Position numbers and translations under genes: made by a program. This document shows, piece after piece, positions 43,832-55,247 of a stretch of DNA of 64,000 bases; position 1 is the stretch's first letter, and each line of letters begins with the position of its first letter. The DNA is from Ganoderma boninense (lineage: Eukaryota; Basidiomycota; Agaricomycetes; Polyporales; Polyporaceae), in NCBI GenBank assembly GCA_002900995.3, contig CM035306.1, forward strand, positions 3,196,100 through 3,260,099, written 5' to 3'. The notes under the pieces were generated by a model. It worked only from the letters and a program-made list of their open reading frames with translations, searched no databases and was not told where the DNA came from.

Positions 43832-44135
43832 ATTCCAAGTATTTTCCAGTACGCGAGATCAGAGAGACAGCGCAGGACAGAACGGCCCTGAAGGGGGAGT
43901 TGTGGAAGGTCGTTGAAGCTGGTTGTGAGGAGCGCCCGATCTGCTGGAGACTCGGGCGTGTAATCTGATCTAGCCGAGGACCGATCACAGCAACGAAATT
44001 TCTGCGATCCTCGTTCAGTGTTCTCCGGGTCAGTCGAAAGTTCGCACTCAGGCCCTGGGTCCACGCTCGTATCTGGTGGCCATTCTTGACTCTACTCTTC
44101 CTTATCTACTGGATATACCTCGAGCTAGAAAGGCT
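43832..44135. promoter_or_regulatory. Divergent promoter region of SRPRB and UTP21
   Basis: 304 bp between two start codons on opposite strands. I saw no clear TATA box or other named site. An in-frame GTG upstream of the UTP21 ATG has no support as a start. Confidence 0.4.
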
Positions 44136-47100
44136 ATGGGCGCGAACAAGGACACACGACCCAATCCCCCTCCAAGAAAACGCGCTCGGATCGAGGCAGA
44201 AGAGCCACCAACGTCCAACCAAGAACCTCGACTCTTCGTCCCCTTTCGCGCACTTGGTATCATCACGAACAGCGTGCCATTTGTGCTCCAAACGCGTTCG
44301 CACAAAGGCGCGACAGATGGGCCTCGACTCCACCTACTCACTTGCTTAGGGAGGGCATGGGCGATGTGGGAGGGCGGGAAGATGGGCTTATTGTTTGTCG
44401 GTAAGCCAGGAGGGAAGCAGGCACTGGAGACGTTGTCTCATGCGGTGATTGCACAGGTCCTGATGCGCCCCATCCCATAGCCTCTATGGCAATGGACGGG
44501 AACGCGGTATGGGTATCTTCTGGCCCATACGTCATAAAATACCTCCGTGGCAAAGAGGTGTGCACCTTCCATTCGTCTATAACTCGGGGGCGTTCACCAA
44601 CGCGAATGCAGGTTGCTCGCCTAGCGAACCCGCTGGAAACGTCATTAACTCATATTCTTGTCTTCGGAGCACAATTGCTCGCCTTAACTGATGACGGAAG
44701 CCGAATGCTGGTGTGGGACACGGAGAGCGAAGGTACGTTTCGGCCTTCTGCTCCTTTTGCAGTTCATTTAACCTTTTTGCACTTCAGAGCTTCAAACAAC
44801 CATCCAATTTGAGCCCGGTTTCACGGCCATAATGATCCACCACCCCGCCACGTACCTCAACAAAGTTCTGGTAGCAAGCAGCCAAGGTAGCATGCAACTC
44901 TGGAACATTCGCACTGAGTACTTTCATTTCTCTCTCCCCTACATCACGAAATACTCATTCACTTGTCAGAACATTAATTTATACATTCTCTGCTGCATCC
45001 CTTCTGACGTCCCCATCAAGCACCACCTCCACCGCAATCACGGTCCTTGCACGTTCACCGGCCCTTGATGTTGTTGGCATTGGTTTCTCATCCGGAGAGA
45101 TCTCCGTGTATGATATACGTGCGGATGAACGACTCATGCGGATGGTTATGCAAGATGGTGGTATCCGCGCCATGTCGTTCAGGAGCGGTGCGGGACGATT
45201 TTCTACTGCACATCAAGTGGGAGGCCTAACTGACGTTCGGGGGTGTAGACGGCGAACCCGTCCTGGCGACTGCGTCATCCACGGGCCACATTGCACTCTG
45301 GGATCTCAACTCTGGGGGACGCCTCCTGCACATCGTCCGTGGTGCACATGACGGGGCGGTCACAGCGCTCGAGTGGGTACCAGGTCAACCTGTGCTCATC
45401 AGCTCGGGCGAAGACAATAGTGTCAAGGTGATTACCCCCCGTGTGTACTGTTTGGCACCAATCGGCATGCTAACTTGACGTCTTGAACAGCAATGGTTGT
45501 TCGACTCCCCAGCAGAGGCCCCGCGCCTGCTCAAATTCCGCTCGGGGCACCACGCACCCCCGCATCTTATTCGATATTATGGTGAGGATGGGAAGCAGAT
45601 CCTAACGGCTTCAAGAGACCGCAGCTTGCGGTGTACGAGCGTAGTAAGGGACTCGAGGAGTTTTGAACTCAGTCAAGGTAGGCTCTTAGAACCATTACAG
45701 ACGTTATAACTATAACTCAAGAACTGCCGAACAGGCTCGTTGGCGAAGAAGGCGACTAGCTTGTCGATTCCTATAACCTCGCTCAAGTTTCCTGCCGTCA
45801 ACAGCATATCGCATTCCATGACTCGCGCAAAGGATTGGGATGACATCCTAACCGCTCACACCGATGAATCGGTCGCACGAACATGGACTATGAAAGACAA
45901 GCGGGTAGGGAAGCACGTTTTTAATGCATCCGCCGAAAAGAAGAAAGGTGCGACTGTTGGCTCCGTCAAGGTATGCGTTTTATTCCTAAACAAGGTGTTA
46001 TATACGCTGACGAGGTTTCGTTTTACAGGCTGTCTGCGTAACAGCCTGTGGCAACTTTGGCATCGCCGCATCGTCAACTGGCGCTATCAACATGTACAAT
46101 ATGCAATCTGGGATCCTACGACGGACGTTCAATATCGGACCATGTCCTGCAAATGTACCTAGTCGGTTCCGCCCAGCGCCCAGTAAGAAGAGAGAAGAGC
46201 GATGTGTTACTGGACTTGCGAGCGACGGTCTCGATAGGTCGGTCGTCGCGAGCACGCTCGACGGCACTATCAATGTCAGTTATCTTCTGAAATTTTTTTG
46301 CTTCTTGTGCTCTAATTGCACTCTCTCGTCCAGTTCTTCGACTTCCATACAGCAGCTCTCGAGCACACCCTTATCCTTCCATCCGCCGCCGTCTCGATCA
46401 CGCTACATCGCGACAGCGGTCTGCTTGCAGTCATCTGCGACGACCTCGTCGTACGCTTAGTCGACATCGAGACCCGACGAGTTGTCCGGGAGCTTGGGGG
46501 CTTCCGTGGCCGTATCCTGGACGTGACTTTCTCACCTGACTCAAGATGGCTCGTAGCAACTTCACTGGATTCCATCATCCGCACATTCGACGTGCCGACA
46601 GGTCGTCTCATCGATGCTTTCCGCACATCCAGTGTGGCTACGAGCCTGTCATTCTCGCCAACGAATGATTTTCTGGCGACGTCTCATGTGAACAGCGTTG
46701 GTGTGTACCTTTGGTAAGCCTCCCGAATGCGTCGAGTAGCGCATACACGCAGCTAAATCTTCGTTCAGGGCCAATCGCGCCCAATACTCCAAGGTTTCCT
46801 TCCGCAGCATCGTCGAAGACGACGTCACAGACGTCGCTCTGCCCTCTATGCAAGGCCTCGCGGAAGATGAAGGTATATGCCCCGTCCTCCATGCTCTCGT
46901 TATGTCATCCACAACTGATCATCCCCCCTTCTCCTCCAAAGTCCTAGACTCCCTCTCCTCGCTCACAGTGCAAGATAAGCCCACGGACGTCTTCACCACC
47001 CCGCCCCAGCTCGATGGCGAGCTCGTCACCTTCACGCTCCTCCCGCGCGCCCGCTGGCAAACCCTCCTCAACCTCGAGGTCATCCAGCAGCGCAACAAGC

Positions 47101-47688
47101 CCAAGGAGCCCCCGAAGCAGCCAGAGAAGGCGCCCTTCTTCCTGCCCACCCTGCCCGGGGTCGAGCACCGCTTCGAGGTCGACCAGCAGCAGAAGGCACA
47201 GGAGGAGGCGAAGAAGTCGACGAAACGGCTGCAGCGCGCGGCAGGCGAGACGGAGAGTGTGTTTTACAAGAAGCTCGTGGAGGCCAGCGAGAGCTCGTCG
47301 TCTGATTGTACGTCTCGGTGTGCTTTCATCGTCGGGGTGGAAAGGAGGTGGCTGACATATCTCTGCAGACGAGGACTTCTTCAACTACGCCAAGGCGCTG
47401 TCTCCGGCAGCTATGGATGTCGAGCTACGTTCACTGGTCTCGCTAGACTCGTTGGAGCTGTTCCTGGGCGCGCTCACCGGTCGGCTGCGTTCACACCGCG
47501 ACTTCGAGGCAGTGCAGACGTTCATCAACGTCTTTCTGCGCATGCACGGAGACGTGCTTGCATCGAACCAGGAGCTGCGGGGCGCGCTCGAGACACTCGC
47601 GGAGGCGCAGCGCAACGAGAGTGAAAAGCTGTTGGAGCTGCTGGCGTCGTCGTTGGGCACACTAGGATTTGTACGGGACGTGATGTGA
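44136..47688 (+). CDS. UTP21: U3 snoRNP protein UTP21 (WDR36 family)
   Basis: Subunit of the UtpB complex in the small-subunit processome, needed for 18S rRNA maturation in the nucleolus. ATG 44136 starts MGANKDTRPNPPPRKRARIE, a nuclear-type basic stretch. PRLFVPFRALGIITNSVPFV is the Utp21 N-terminal signature. A double WD40 propeller follows, with repeats including LTDDGSRMLVWDTESE, GSMQLWNIRT, GFSSGEISVYDIRADERLM, ATASSTGHIALWDLNSGGRL, GEDNSVKQWLFDSP and SRDRSLRCTS. The second half includes SIPITSLKFPAV, AVCVTACGNFGIAASSTGAI, FDFHTAALEHTLILPSAAVS and LGGFRGRILDVTFSPDSRWL. The Utp21 C-terminal domain reads LLPRARWQTLLNLEVIQQRN, KPPK-like KEPPKQPEKAPFFLPTLPG, then LSPAAMDVELRSLVSLDSLE and QELRGALETLAEAQ. 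The end is GTLGFVRDVM. About a dozen exons. Confidence 0.94.
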
Positions 47689-47904
47689 TTATGTATCTTC
47701 CTGCAGGTCTATGCACACGGAGCTCGTTGTCTACGGACACATCTGAGCCTGAAACTCTCGATCAGGGCTAAAACTACAGTACAAGTCGATGGGGAGAGTG
47801 CGGATAAGCTACTCGAGACCATGAACCAAGCCCAAACGTAACTGTAGACGACTTTCACCAAGGTTGTAAAGAATGACGTTCAGAATCGTGATTTCAGCAG
47901 GAAT

Positions 47905-49191
47905 CTAGTGGTCGACTAGAGCAGCAGCCAAGAGCTCAGCCGTGGCCGGGACATACGACCGTGATGTGTGCTGATCAACGCCTCTCGCAAGCTCTACCTG
48001 GACGTCTCGCTTCATACAAGCTCCAATGAACAGCTTGACGACTCGCCAGGTACCTGGAGTTATCTCGCAGGAGCGTCGTTTGAAGGGAAGGAGGAAACGG
48101 ATGGTCGTGAGTGCAGGCGGGCGCCGGTTTGCAACCCAAACCGCAAATTGACCGAGCGGAAAACCAGCCAAGCCTCCGTCGAGATTGATGACGCGGAGTG
48201 AAGATGGGAGGTTTGTGCGGGAGATCGAGACAAAAAGAGTGACCGGAAGCGTCCACTCCACGAGACTATTGAGACTGTCGCAGAGGGCAGGTAAGAGCAA
48301 GGCATTTCCTCCTGCAGAGAGATATTCCAGTTGACCAGCAACAGTACGAATGAAGTCCGAGTCTGTAGAAGAATTGGAGTATAGGTGGAGTGCCCGCAAA
48401 AGAGGCATCCAGAAAGGCGGGCCAGAACTTGCTGAGGAGTCGGGAGGGATAGCCCAGCGGTCTGCAAGGACGAAGGTTCGGAGGTTCGGAAACACCAACT
48501 CGGACTTGGCTTCTCTGGAGTAAAGAGGGACGAGGACAAGGCTTTCCAGATGAGGAGCCAAGGTAGGCAAGACCGTCCAGAAAAGCGCAGGGTTGCCCTT
48601 CAGTTCAAGCCGCCGGATGTTGGACCGCAAGCCCACGAGTTGCATTGCATTCATGAACTGCCGAGAATCGTACGGGGCGTCCACAGACATGAACGCAGTA
48701 GAAAATATGCGGATATTGAGACAGTGCGACAAGATAAAGGCGAGGGCGGTGGTGTGTGATGTCTTCCACTGATGAACGCCTTCCAAGAAAAGCTCCAACC
48801 GGAGGGTAAATCGACCAGGAACCGACGAGCGGAGCGAGTTATTGGCAAGGTTATCCAGCCTCTTTGCGATCTTGACAACATGGTCTCCACTTTTGACAAG
48901 AAGATATCGAAAGAGAAACTCAGCTGCCACAGGAGTCCAAGCTTTGCAGACGAGACTGGCGGAAAGCATGGTGTTCGTAGCTCCACGGTGTCTGCTGTGA
49001 AGAGCGATTCCGTGTTGGTCTGCAGCATATGCCAGTAGAGCTGGGCCATCGTCACAAGTATAAGCCCCGGGGATATGAGTTGCGTGGTCGAAGACCTTGA
49101 GCCATATTTCTGGGGGAAGGGTAGGTTGATGCTGGTTCGGGACATCGCCGGCCATCTTCTGAAAACCAAGAAATCGACGGAGGATATTCAT
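47905..49191 (-). CDS. F-box-like protein, single exon
   Basis: Probable substrate adaptor of an SCF-type ubiquitin ligase or a related Agaricomycete F-box expansion member. ATG 49191 gives MNILRRFLGFQKMAGDVP. A second Met at 49155 is possible. The F-box-like segment is LPPEIWLKVFDHATHIPGAY, then ASLVCKAWTPVAAEFLFRYL. The rest is a leucine-rich, non-motif-bearing helical/beta region typical of these proteins: NIRRLELKGNPALFWTVLPT, LAPHLESLVLVPLYSREAKS, PNLRTFVLADRWAIPP and LLRALHLYSNSSTDSDF. The spacing of hydrophobic residues suggests degenerate leucine-rich repeats. About 428 aa without introns, unlike nearly every neighbour. The end is LLAAALVDH. Substrate unknown. Confidence 0.8.
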   Translation of the reverse strand: MNILRRFLGFQKMAGDVPNQHQPTLPPEIWLKVFDHATHIPGAYTCDDGPALLAYAADQHGIALHSRHRGATNTMLSASLVCKAWTPVAAEFLFRYLLVKSGDHVVKIAKRLDNLANNSLRSSVPGRFTLRLELFLEGVHQWKTSHTTALAFILSHCLNIRIFSTAFMSVDAPYDSRQFMNAMQLVGLRSNIRRLELKGNPALFWTVLPTLAPHLESLVLVPLYSREAKSELVFPNLRTFVLADRWAIPPDSSASSGPPFWMPLLRALHLYSNSSTDSDFIRTVAGQLEYLSAGGNALLLPALCDSLNSLVEWTLPVTLFVSISRTNLPSSLRVINLDGGLAGFPLGQFAVWVANRRPPALTTIRFLLPFKRRSCEITPGTWRVVKLFIGACMKRDVQVELARGVDQHTSRSYVPATAELLAAALVDH

Positions 49192-49415
49192 GGCAAGTCT
49201 CTCGTTTGGCACATGTTCCTGTTAGACGAAGCGAGAGATGTCTATGAGCCAGAAATGACCCAGGATGGTGATGGCGGGAAGAGAGTCGCTAGAGCCGCTC
49301 GTGTAGCAAGCGACGTAGACGCATCTGCCACCCTCGCGTTCACACTTCACGCCGAACCACCACAATCCATGGACCCTGCAACCCCGGTGAACGTCGCAAA
49401 AGGCGCAGTTCTAAC

Positions 49416-50244
49416 ATGCGAGTTCGTTCTCCCAACTCTGACTGCCATTGCACCAAAATTGACCACCATATTTGTGCCGTCCAAACAGCCGTGGCTGCCG
49501 GGACGTTCACCGCAGTTCATGCGGTCTTCCGGGGGTCTCGTCATCCAACACCGCTCGCCCTATCTGCGGCTGTGAATGGAGGGATAGCTGGCACGTTGTT
49601 CTTCGGTATGTGACGCGTCTATCTCTGCGCAACTGAGAGTTAACGTCGCGAAAAAACGCCCCAGGCATCCGTGAAGTTGTCATTCGTCCTGCGTTTTGGC
49701 ATGCAGGATATTCTACCCAACCCTCGCCAAGTACAACTTCACAACCCTCATGGTCGCATTTACGAATGCACAACGTGCCTGAAACCGCTGTCAGCGGTGC
49801 TCTGACCGGAGGGATTATCAATGCCTGGCGACGTACGTGTCACGTTCCTGTATCCTTCTGTCCTATTCCCTAACTTCCTGTGCGCTTTCAGATGGTGTTA
49901 CTGGAATATGGGCTGGTGCACGCACTGCAGGCATTATATGTACCATCCTCCAATTCGGCTTCAACGAGTTGACCGTTATGAGAGTCAAGTTTGTCTCTCG
50001 CAAAATCCAAGAATCCCGCCCAGGACCAGAGATGGCTCCTCTGCCCTCGCATGAGCCAGCGGAACCCCGAACTTCCATCGTCGATCGACTTATGGCCGTG
50101 ATCGGGTTCACAAAGCTGAGTGACGAAGAATACTTGAAGGTATTAAAGAAGCAAAGAAAAGAAGCCTTGGAACGAATAGCCATACTTGAGCAAGAACGGA
50201 GGGAAAGGGACCAGGCGTCGAATGACACAAAGGAGGAGCCCTAA
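49416..50244 (+). CDS. Tim17/Tim22/Tim23-like membrane protein
   Basis: Small, probably mitochondrial membrane protein with the Gly/Ala-rich helices of the Tim17 superfamily. Exons: to about 49603, about 49664-49829, and 49892-50244. Sequence blocks: AVQTAVAAGTFTAVHAVFRG, PLALSAAVNGGIAGTLFFGI, REVVIRPAFWHAGYS, HNVPETAVSGALTGGIINAW, TGIWAGARTAGIICTILQFG and NELTVMRVKFVSRKIQES. The Gly-x3-Gly pattern recurs in each hydrophobic segment. A coiled, charged C-terminus follows: TKLSDEEYLKVLKKQRKEAL, ERIAILEQERRERD, ending DTKEEP. The 5' end is unresolved: ATG 49416 keeps an open frame, while an alternative first exon at 49369 (MDPATPVNVAKGA) would need an intron that I could not place in phase. I do not assign it to a specific translocase subunit. 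Confidence 0.7.
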
Positions 50245-50337
50245 GCTTTTGCTTCCCGAGTTGTTTATCCGTGCATGCACTCGCAGAGCGAGATCCACAT
50301 ACCATCTATCCATATAATAATCTAATCATACACTTCT

Positions 50338-53300
50338 CTATACCGAAGCAAAGGAAGGCGGCGTTTTCGACTCGACCCACAGGCCCCCACACACGCATCT
50401 CAGCTGCCACGACTTCTCCCATATCTGCCACCGGCCGAGTGCACTCTCCATGCCCATCTTTCTCTCCGCGGGCACGTCCGACCTTCCGCCGCATCGCACA
50501 CACACGCTAGGCTGCTGCTGGCTTCCATGGCGCATAAGCGCACCTTTTTTTACTACGTCTGTGTTCTGGTCCTTTTGGGAGCCTGCTTGTGTGCCGACAG
50601 AGGACTCCGACAAAGCTAAACGCGCAACGCCATCAGAGAGCTCAGTAGGCTTGATGAACAGTCGGGCGCGGTCAATCGCCTTTGAGCGCAGGACCTTGTC
50701 CACCGCTTTGCGGATCTGAGGCTTGAGCGCGGGGACCGGGCAGCAAGACGCGAGGCTCCGTCGAAGATCCTGAGCTGTAGATGCCAGTTAAATGGAGCCA
50801 ATTGTTCGATGTTGAGTCCCTTACCATCCGATCCCTTGGTTTCCTGCACGATTTCCGTCAGAAGGGTCCCCACATGTTGAAGGTCGATGCCGATTCCTTC
50901 AGTAGTATCGAGGAGGACGTCTTTCGCAATATGAGACACCTCGCCCTTCGCAGGAAGTTTGGATACGTGGTGGTGGAAACGCTTGACGTGCTCTACAGCA
51001 GTCTTGAGGCGAGACAGCGCGTATGGGTGTACAAGGTGCAAGAATATTGGGCTATCCAGCGATTTGCCTAAGAATAGATTCAGACATCCAAGGACGTTAA
51101 TAAGTTTGTCGAAGAACGCACCAGCGGAGGAAGCCAATCCAGGTGTTGATGGGATAGGTTCGGGCCGTTCTCCGACGAAGATACACTCCTTGAAGAGCTT
51201 CTCGACAAACTCAATGACCCAGCCAGTCATACCCAGAAGCTGCCAGACGGCATCTACAGATCACGGGAGATGGTAAAAGTCTATTTTTCGGCGGAAGAAC
51301 AGAGAAAATAAAAACGACGAACCCAAATCGTAGGCATCTCCCTCTCGACAAGTATCAAATGCGCTACAGCAAGCAGACAAGGACACTATCTCGTGTGCCG
51401 TTTGTCGACGTGCCGCACACAACTCTTGTTCGGGTCCCCTGTCCAAGCGTTGAGTCCGAGCGCTATTATCCTACGTGAGTCGAGCACAAGCACAAGTAGC
51501 TCGATGGGCTAGAACGCACCCGTAGACCTCTGCGGCAACTCCAAGGAGCTCAGCCGTCCACATCTCCATGAGACCATTCGAGTCTGACTCCATGGTCGTG
51601 AATGCCTGGTACAGCGTATTCACAGCGGTTTCTGTAGATATTGGGGGCATCGCGAGGGCATGGATGACATCCGAGGGGGAGTAGCGTGCGCGAATGGCTG
51701 CGACCAAGTGCCTCGAAAGATCCCCCTGGAGGTTTCCCGTCAGCATTGAAGCGGTGCCTCCTGATATACGGCGGGGCAGCGCCTGGATAGAAAGGTGCGA
51801 GCCTAGAAGCGGCGAGGATATGCAGCAGACCAGGGTCTCGTTCGGAGATAGGGCAACGCTGACGGGCACTGTAAAATATATGCATCACGTTCATGAAGAC
51901 GAGAAATGCCGTCAATGTGAACGTACCATCAATGGAGCCAGCTTGCGCATGAGAAACAATGGAAACGCTTTCCCAATCTTCGTGGGTAGTCAGGTCAGCC
52001 CTACAAATAATCCTGTTAAATGGGAATATTGACATTGCAATGCACGCTCACGGCTTCAGCACTTCGACTGTACCGATGACTGCTTCCTTTGATTTTGATT
52101 TACGACGTGGAAGTAAACCGCCGGCGTCCAGAAAACCTGCGACGAATCCCCCTCGTGTCTTTGACGGGAGCAAGAAACAAGGCACCTTCGTTTGACTAGG
52201 ACGCCTTGCCTCGGATTTAACTCCCTAACGTGATAAACATGAGGTTGAGCGGAGCACGTGAAAATGATTAGAACGTACCCAGGCATTGGCTGGTAGGCCA
52301 TTCACGAATGTGTACGACATTATTTCAGACTTCGGGATTGACGTGTCTAAGGCACAACATGTCAGGATCTATAGGAACGATGTGGACGGACGGTACATAC
52401 AATCGTCAAAATCAAGGAACGTCGCCGCCAGGTATAATGTGTACGTAGAGCCTTTAGGATCAGTTTTTGGGCCAACTGATGAGGGTGGGTTGGGAGCGCG
52501 TGATGGTTGAGGACAGTGGAAGGCCAAGTTCACCAAACGTGAACTTGGGTGATGTATTGGAGACAATGGGCGAGTTAAAATGGCTGCACGAGGTCGAGGT
52601 CAGGCAAAGTTCGTGTTACTGTTTGGCTGAGACGCTTACGAAGTACATGGGGCCCCAGGGTGATGCGTACTTCACAAAGAGAGATGATTGGCTCCTCGCC
52701 CCACAATTCCCATTCAGGCACGAAAGGTAGCTCCGAGGGCTGCGGCTGAACCATATCCAGTGTCAGGTCCATCGCCCGTTGAAGGGCTTGCGTGGAATTC
52801 TGGGAAGGCAACAACGCGGAGCGCATTGCGACAACGATCGTTGGATCTGGTTTGGTCAGTCTACGCTCGCCCGTAGCAGATAGAAGACTTACATTGATAA
52901 CAGAGGCCAATAGCAGCCTTCACGCACACCCTATCCCCACCAATCTTGCCGGTGGAGTCGGGATCGGTCGGTGGGTTAGTGGGGTCGTTGGGCTGGAGGA
53001 GCGTCGCACGAGTGGGAGGACCGGTCCTTCCCAGCAGGGAGATACCATAGACATGGAGAAGATGTGCCTCAGTGACCAAGATCAGAGTTGGACTTGGCAG
53101 AGGCGTAAATGGTCCAATCGGCGGCAGGCGACTAGAAGTGCCAGCATCTGAGACGACCCACTGTCGCGGCCATGAGTAGTTTCTTAGTGTGCTCAGATGC
53201 ATGTGCTTACCTCTCGATGGTGGCATGCCCATGCGGCGGTAACGACGCCACCTCCGATAGGATACGTCCAAAATTCCCGCTGTGACCACTTATCCAACTG

Positions 53301-54047
53301 AGCTTCCCTGTGCCATAGGCATCCTATTCCTGGACGGTTAATTCCCGGGAAGTATGCGAAAAGCCAGTCATCCGTAGGGCAGAGGGAGATGACGGTCGGT
53401 CGCTCATAATTGAGCAGAGAGTCGGGAATTGTTGGTATAAGGTCGAATTGTCGAGAGGTGGGGAAATGGCGAGCCGAAATTATCGGGCCGGATTCATGGG
53501 CTGTAAATATCACAGATGATTTGCTCCATTGCACAGGCCTGGACACGGGAATGCGGCAGGGGCGTGAAAAGGATGGGTGTGAGTGGGATAGCGGACGGCA
53601 GGACTCACGGGAGCTGGAGGTCTCACCTGGCTGTTCCCTCTAACGAATGGCAGAGGTCCCACCATCCGAGATGCCAATGTACGCTTTCCTTTGCCTTTCC
53701 TTTAGCAGCCAAACTGGACAGGTTGCGTTCGTGGAGAGGAGGCATGGCAAGGGAAACCTCTTGTGCGGGCAGCAGCTAGACCGCTTGCCGAGTCCTTCAA
53801 CTTCAGCCACCAGCGCGATTCCCGTGGGCGGGAGAACGAAGAACCAGCTGGAAGGAAGGGATGTGGTATTTCTAGCCCGTTTGCTGGTCGGGGCGAAGAG
53901 CGTACGACGGTTCTTTGCGGTGTAAGAACAGTATGGAATGAGTGGGATTGGGATGTGGCCAGGATACGGTGGCTGGAGACAAGACGCGTACCACGGGACT
54001 ATATGCGCGCGCCAGGAGACGCGCCGTCGGTTAGATCTTGCCATCAT
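50338..54047 (-). CDS. MED16: Mediator subunit 16-like protein
   Basis: Tail-module subunit of Mediator (yeast Sin4), bridging activators to RNA polymerase II. ATG 54047 (Met-Met) starts MMARSNRRRVSWRAHIVPWY. Downstream exons show VQWSKSSVIFTAHESGPIIS, ARHFPTSRQFDLIPTIPDSL, RPTVISLCPTDDWLFAYFPG and WTYPIGGGVVTAAWACHHRE, the WD-like N-terminal propeller. ILVTEAHLLHVYGISLLGRT, AMDLTLDMVQPQPSELPFVP and EWELWGEEPIISLCEVRITL belong to the middle. The C-terminal helical part has MTGWVIEFVEKLFKECIFVG, LINVLGCLNLFLGKSLDSPI and FLHLVHPYALSRLKTAVEHV. The end holds a zinc-ribbon-like pair, SVCVRCGGRSDV and WQLRCVCGGLWV (CxxC...CxCGG), typical of Med16 C-termini. Exon borders in the first 500 bp are uncertain. 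The 43-bp gap to the divergent PAC3 gene implies a shared promoter. Confidence 0.82.
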
Positions 54048-54090
54048 CCGCCGTCTTCAGGGTCCTTCATACTTACAACCGTTTCAAACG

Positions 54091-54624
54091 ATGCTTCAGA
54101 CGGCCAATATTGCTAGAGAACTGGAAGGGGTTCAGACCGATGTCTTGCTACAGGCGTTCGCGGATCGCATCGTAGTTCTGGTCACTCAGCTGGGTAAAGT
54201 GGGGAGCTTGGTGAGTGGTAGAAGCTCTATTCCGTCTATTCACTTTCTCTTATGCTGCTGATAGGTTCAGGCCACTATTCCTTCTACCATGCCTCTCTTA
54301 CCACCACCACCTCCGGATCCTGAACACCCCAATGTCTTTCCCCTTCCCGTCCCGCCGCCCGGTCTCCAACTTACGCCTCTACTCGGAAGCGCGCCATCTG
54401 ACCGCGTGCAAACGCTGCATTCTCTCTATGCATCACAAATCGCGACACTCGTGTGGACAATGGAGGAGGCCAGTGTGCTGGAGGCAGACAGACGCGCAGT
54501 AATCGTTGGGATTGCGCTGGTGAAGAGCTCAGGTCCGTCTGATTCATCGGAACTCAGCCCATACGATCGCGCCGTCTTCCATGGCGTTATGGAGATTGTG
54601 AGGGAGCTGTTGACGCGAAAATGA
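54091..54624 (+). CDS. Proteasome assembly chaperone 3-like protein
   Basis: Resembles PSMG3/PAC3 (yeast Dmp/Irc25-type chaperones), which help build the 20S proteasome alpha ring. Exons 54091-54210 and 54265-54624 give 159 aa. The N-terminus reads MLQTANIARELEGVQTDVLL, then QAFADRIVVLVTQLGKVGSL, where the family pattern LVTQxGKxG is evident. VQATIPSTMPLLPPPPPDPE is a Pro-rich loop. PGLQLTPLLGSAPSDRVQTL and YASQIATLVWTMEE cover the second half, and RRAVIVGIALVKSS matches the conserved LLxGIALK strand. The end is VMEIVRELLTRK. The gene is head-to-head with MED16. The ortholog assignment rests on motifs only. Confidence 0.8.
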
Positions 54625-55247
54625 ACGAAAAGTCCTGTGAGTGTGCATGCGCGAGGGCGATCCGGATGCTCTGTGCATCGTGATTGACTTCCTCCTTATT
54701 GAAGGGTCTGGGTGAAGCGATGTCATTGTACAACAGACATCAATTAACCTCAGTTTCAACGGGCTTTCTGAAATCATTGTTTTACAAGAACAAAACATGA
54801 TCATGATTCCCTCCTACCGTTCGTGTCAACGCCTCTCTGGTGCGTCCTTTGGTAATCTAAATTCAATCAGTAAAACCCTCGGACGGAAGGCGTATGATAA
54901 TGCCATCATTCAAGTGGTTAAGGCGTTTGCCGTGGATTAGTGCTCTTCGCGCACGAACAGCGGTGGTTACCGTTCGCTTGGGTAGGAATGCACACTCTTC
55001 GACCATTTATGGAACTAAAAACGTCGCCGGCAAGTAGAGAAGGATTTTTGGGCCTCAACACCTCCCTCTGTCCTCAAATTATGAATGTCGGAGAGAATTC
55101 CTGAGCTCTGGACTGATTTCAACGCCACGCTTTCAGCTTTTCTCCGGTTCTGACACTCACACAAAACACTCCACAATGACCTCTAAATCATAAGCACCAT
55201 CCAAACTCTGTGACGGATACTCGACCGTGAGCTATCTAACCACCGTG
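54625..55247. other. Convergent intergenic region
   Basis: 3' regions of the PAC3-like gene and guanine deaminase. No open frame has support. No repeat was seen. Confidence 0.4.
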
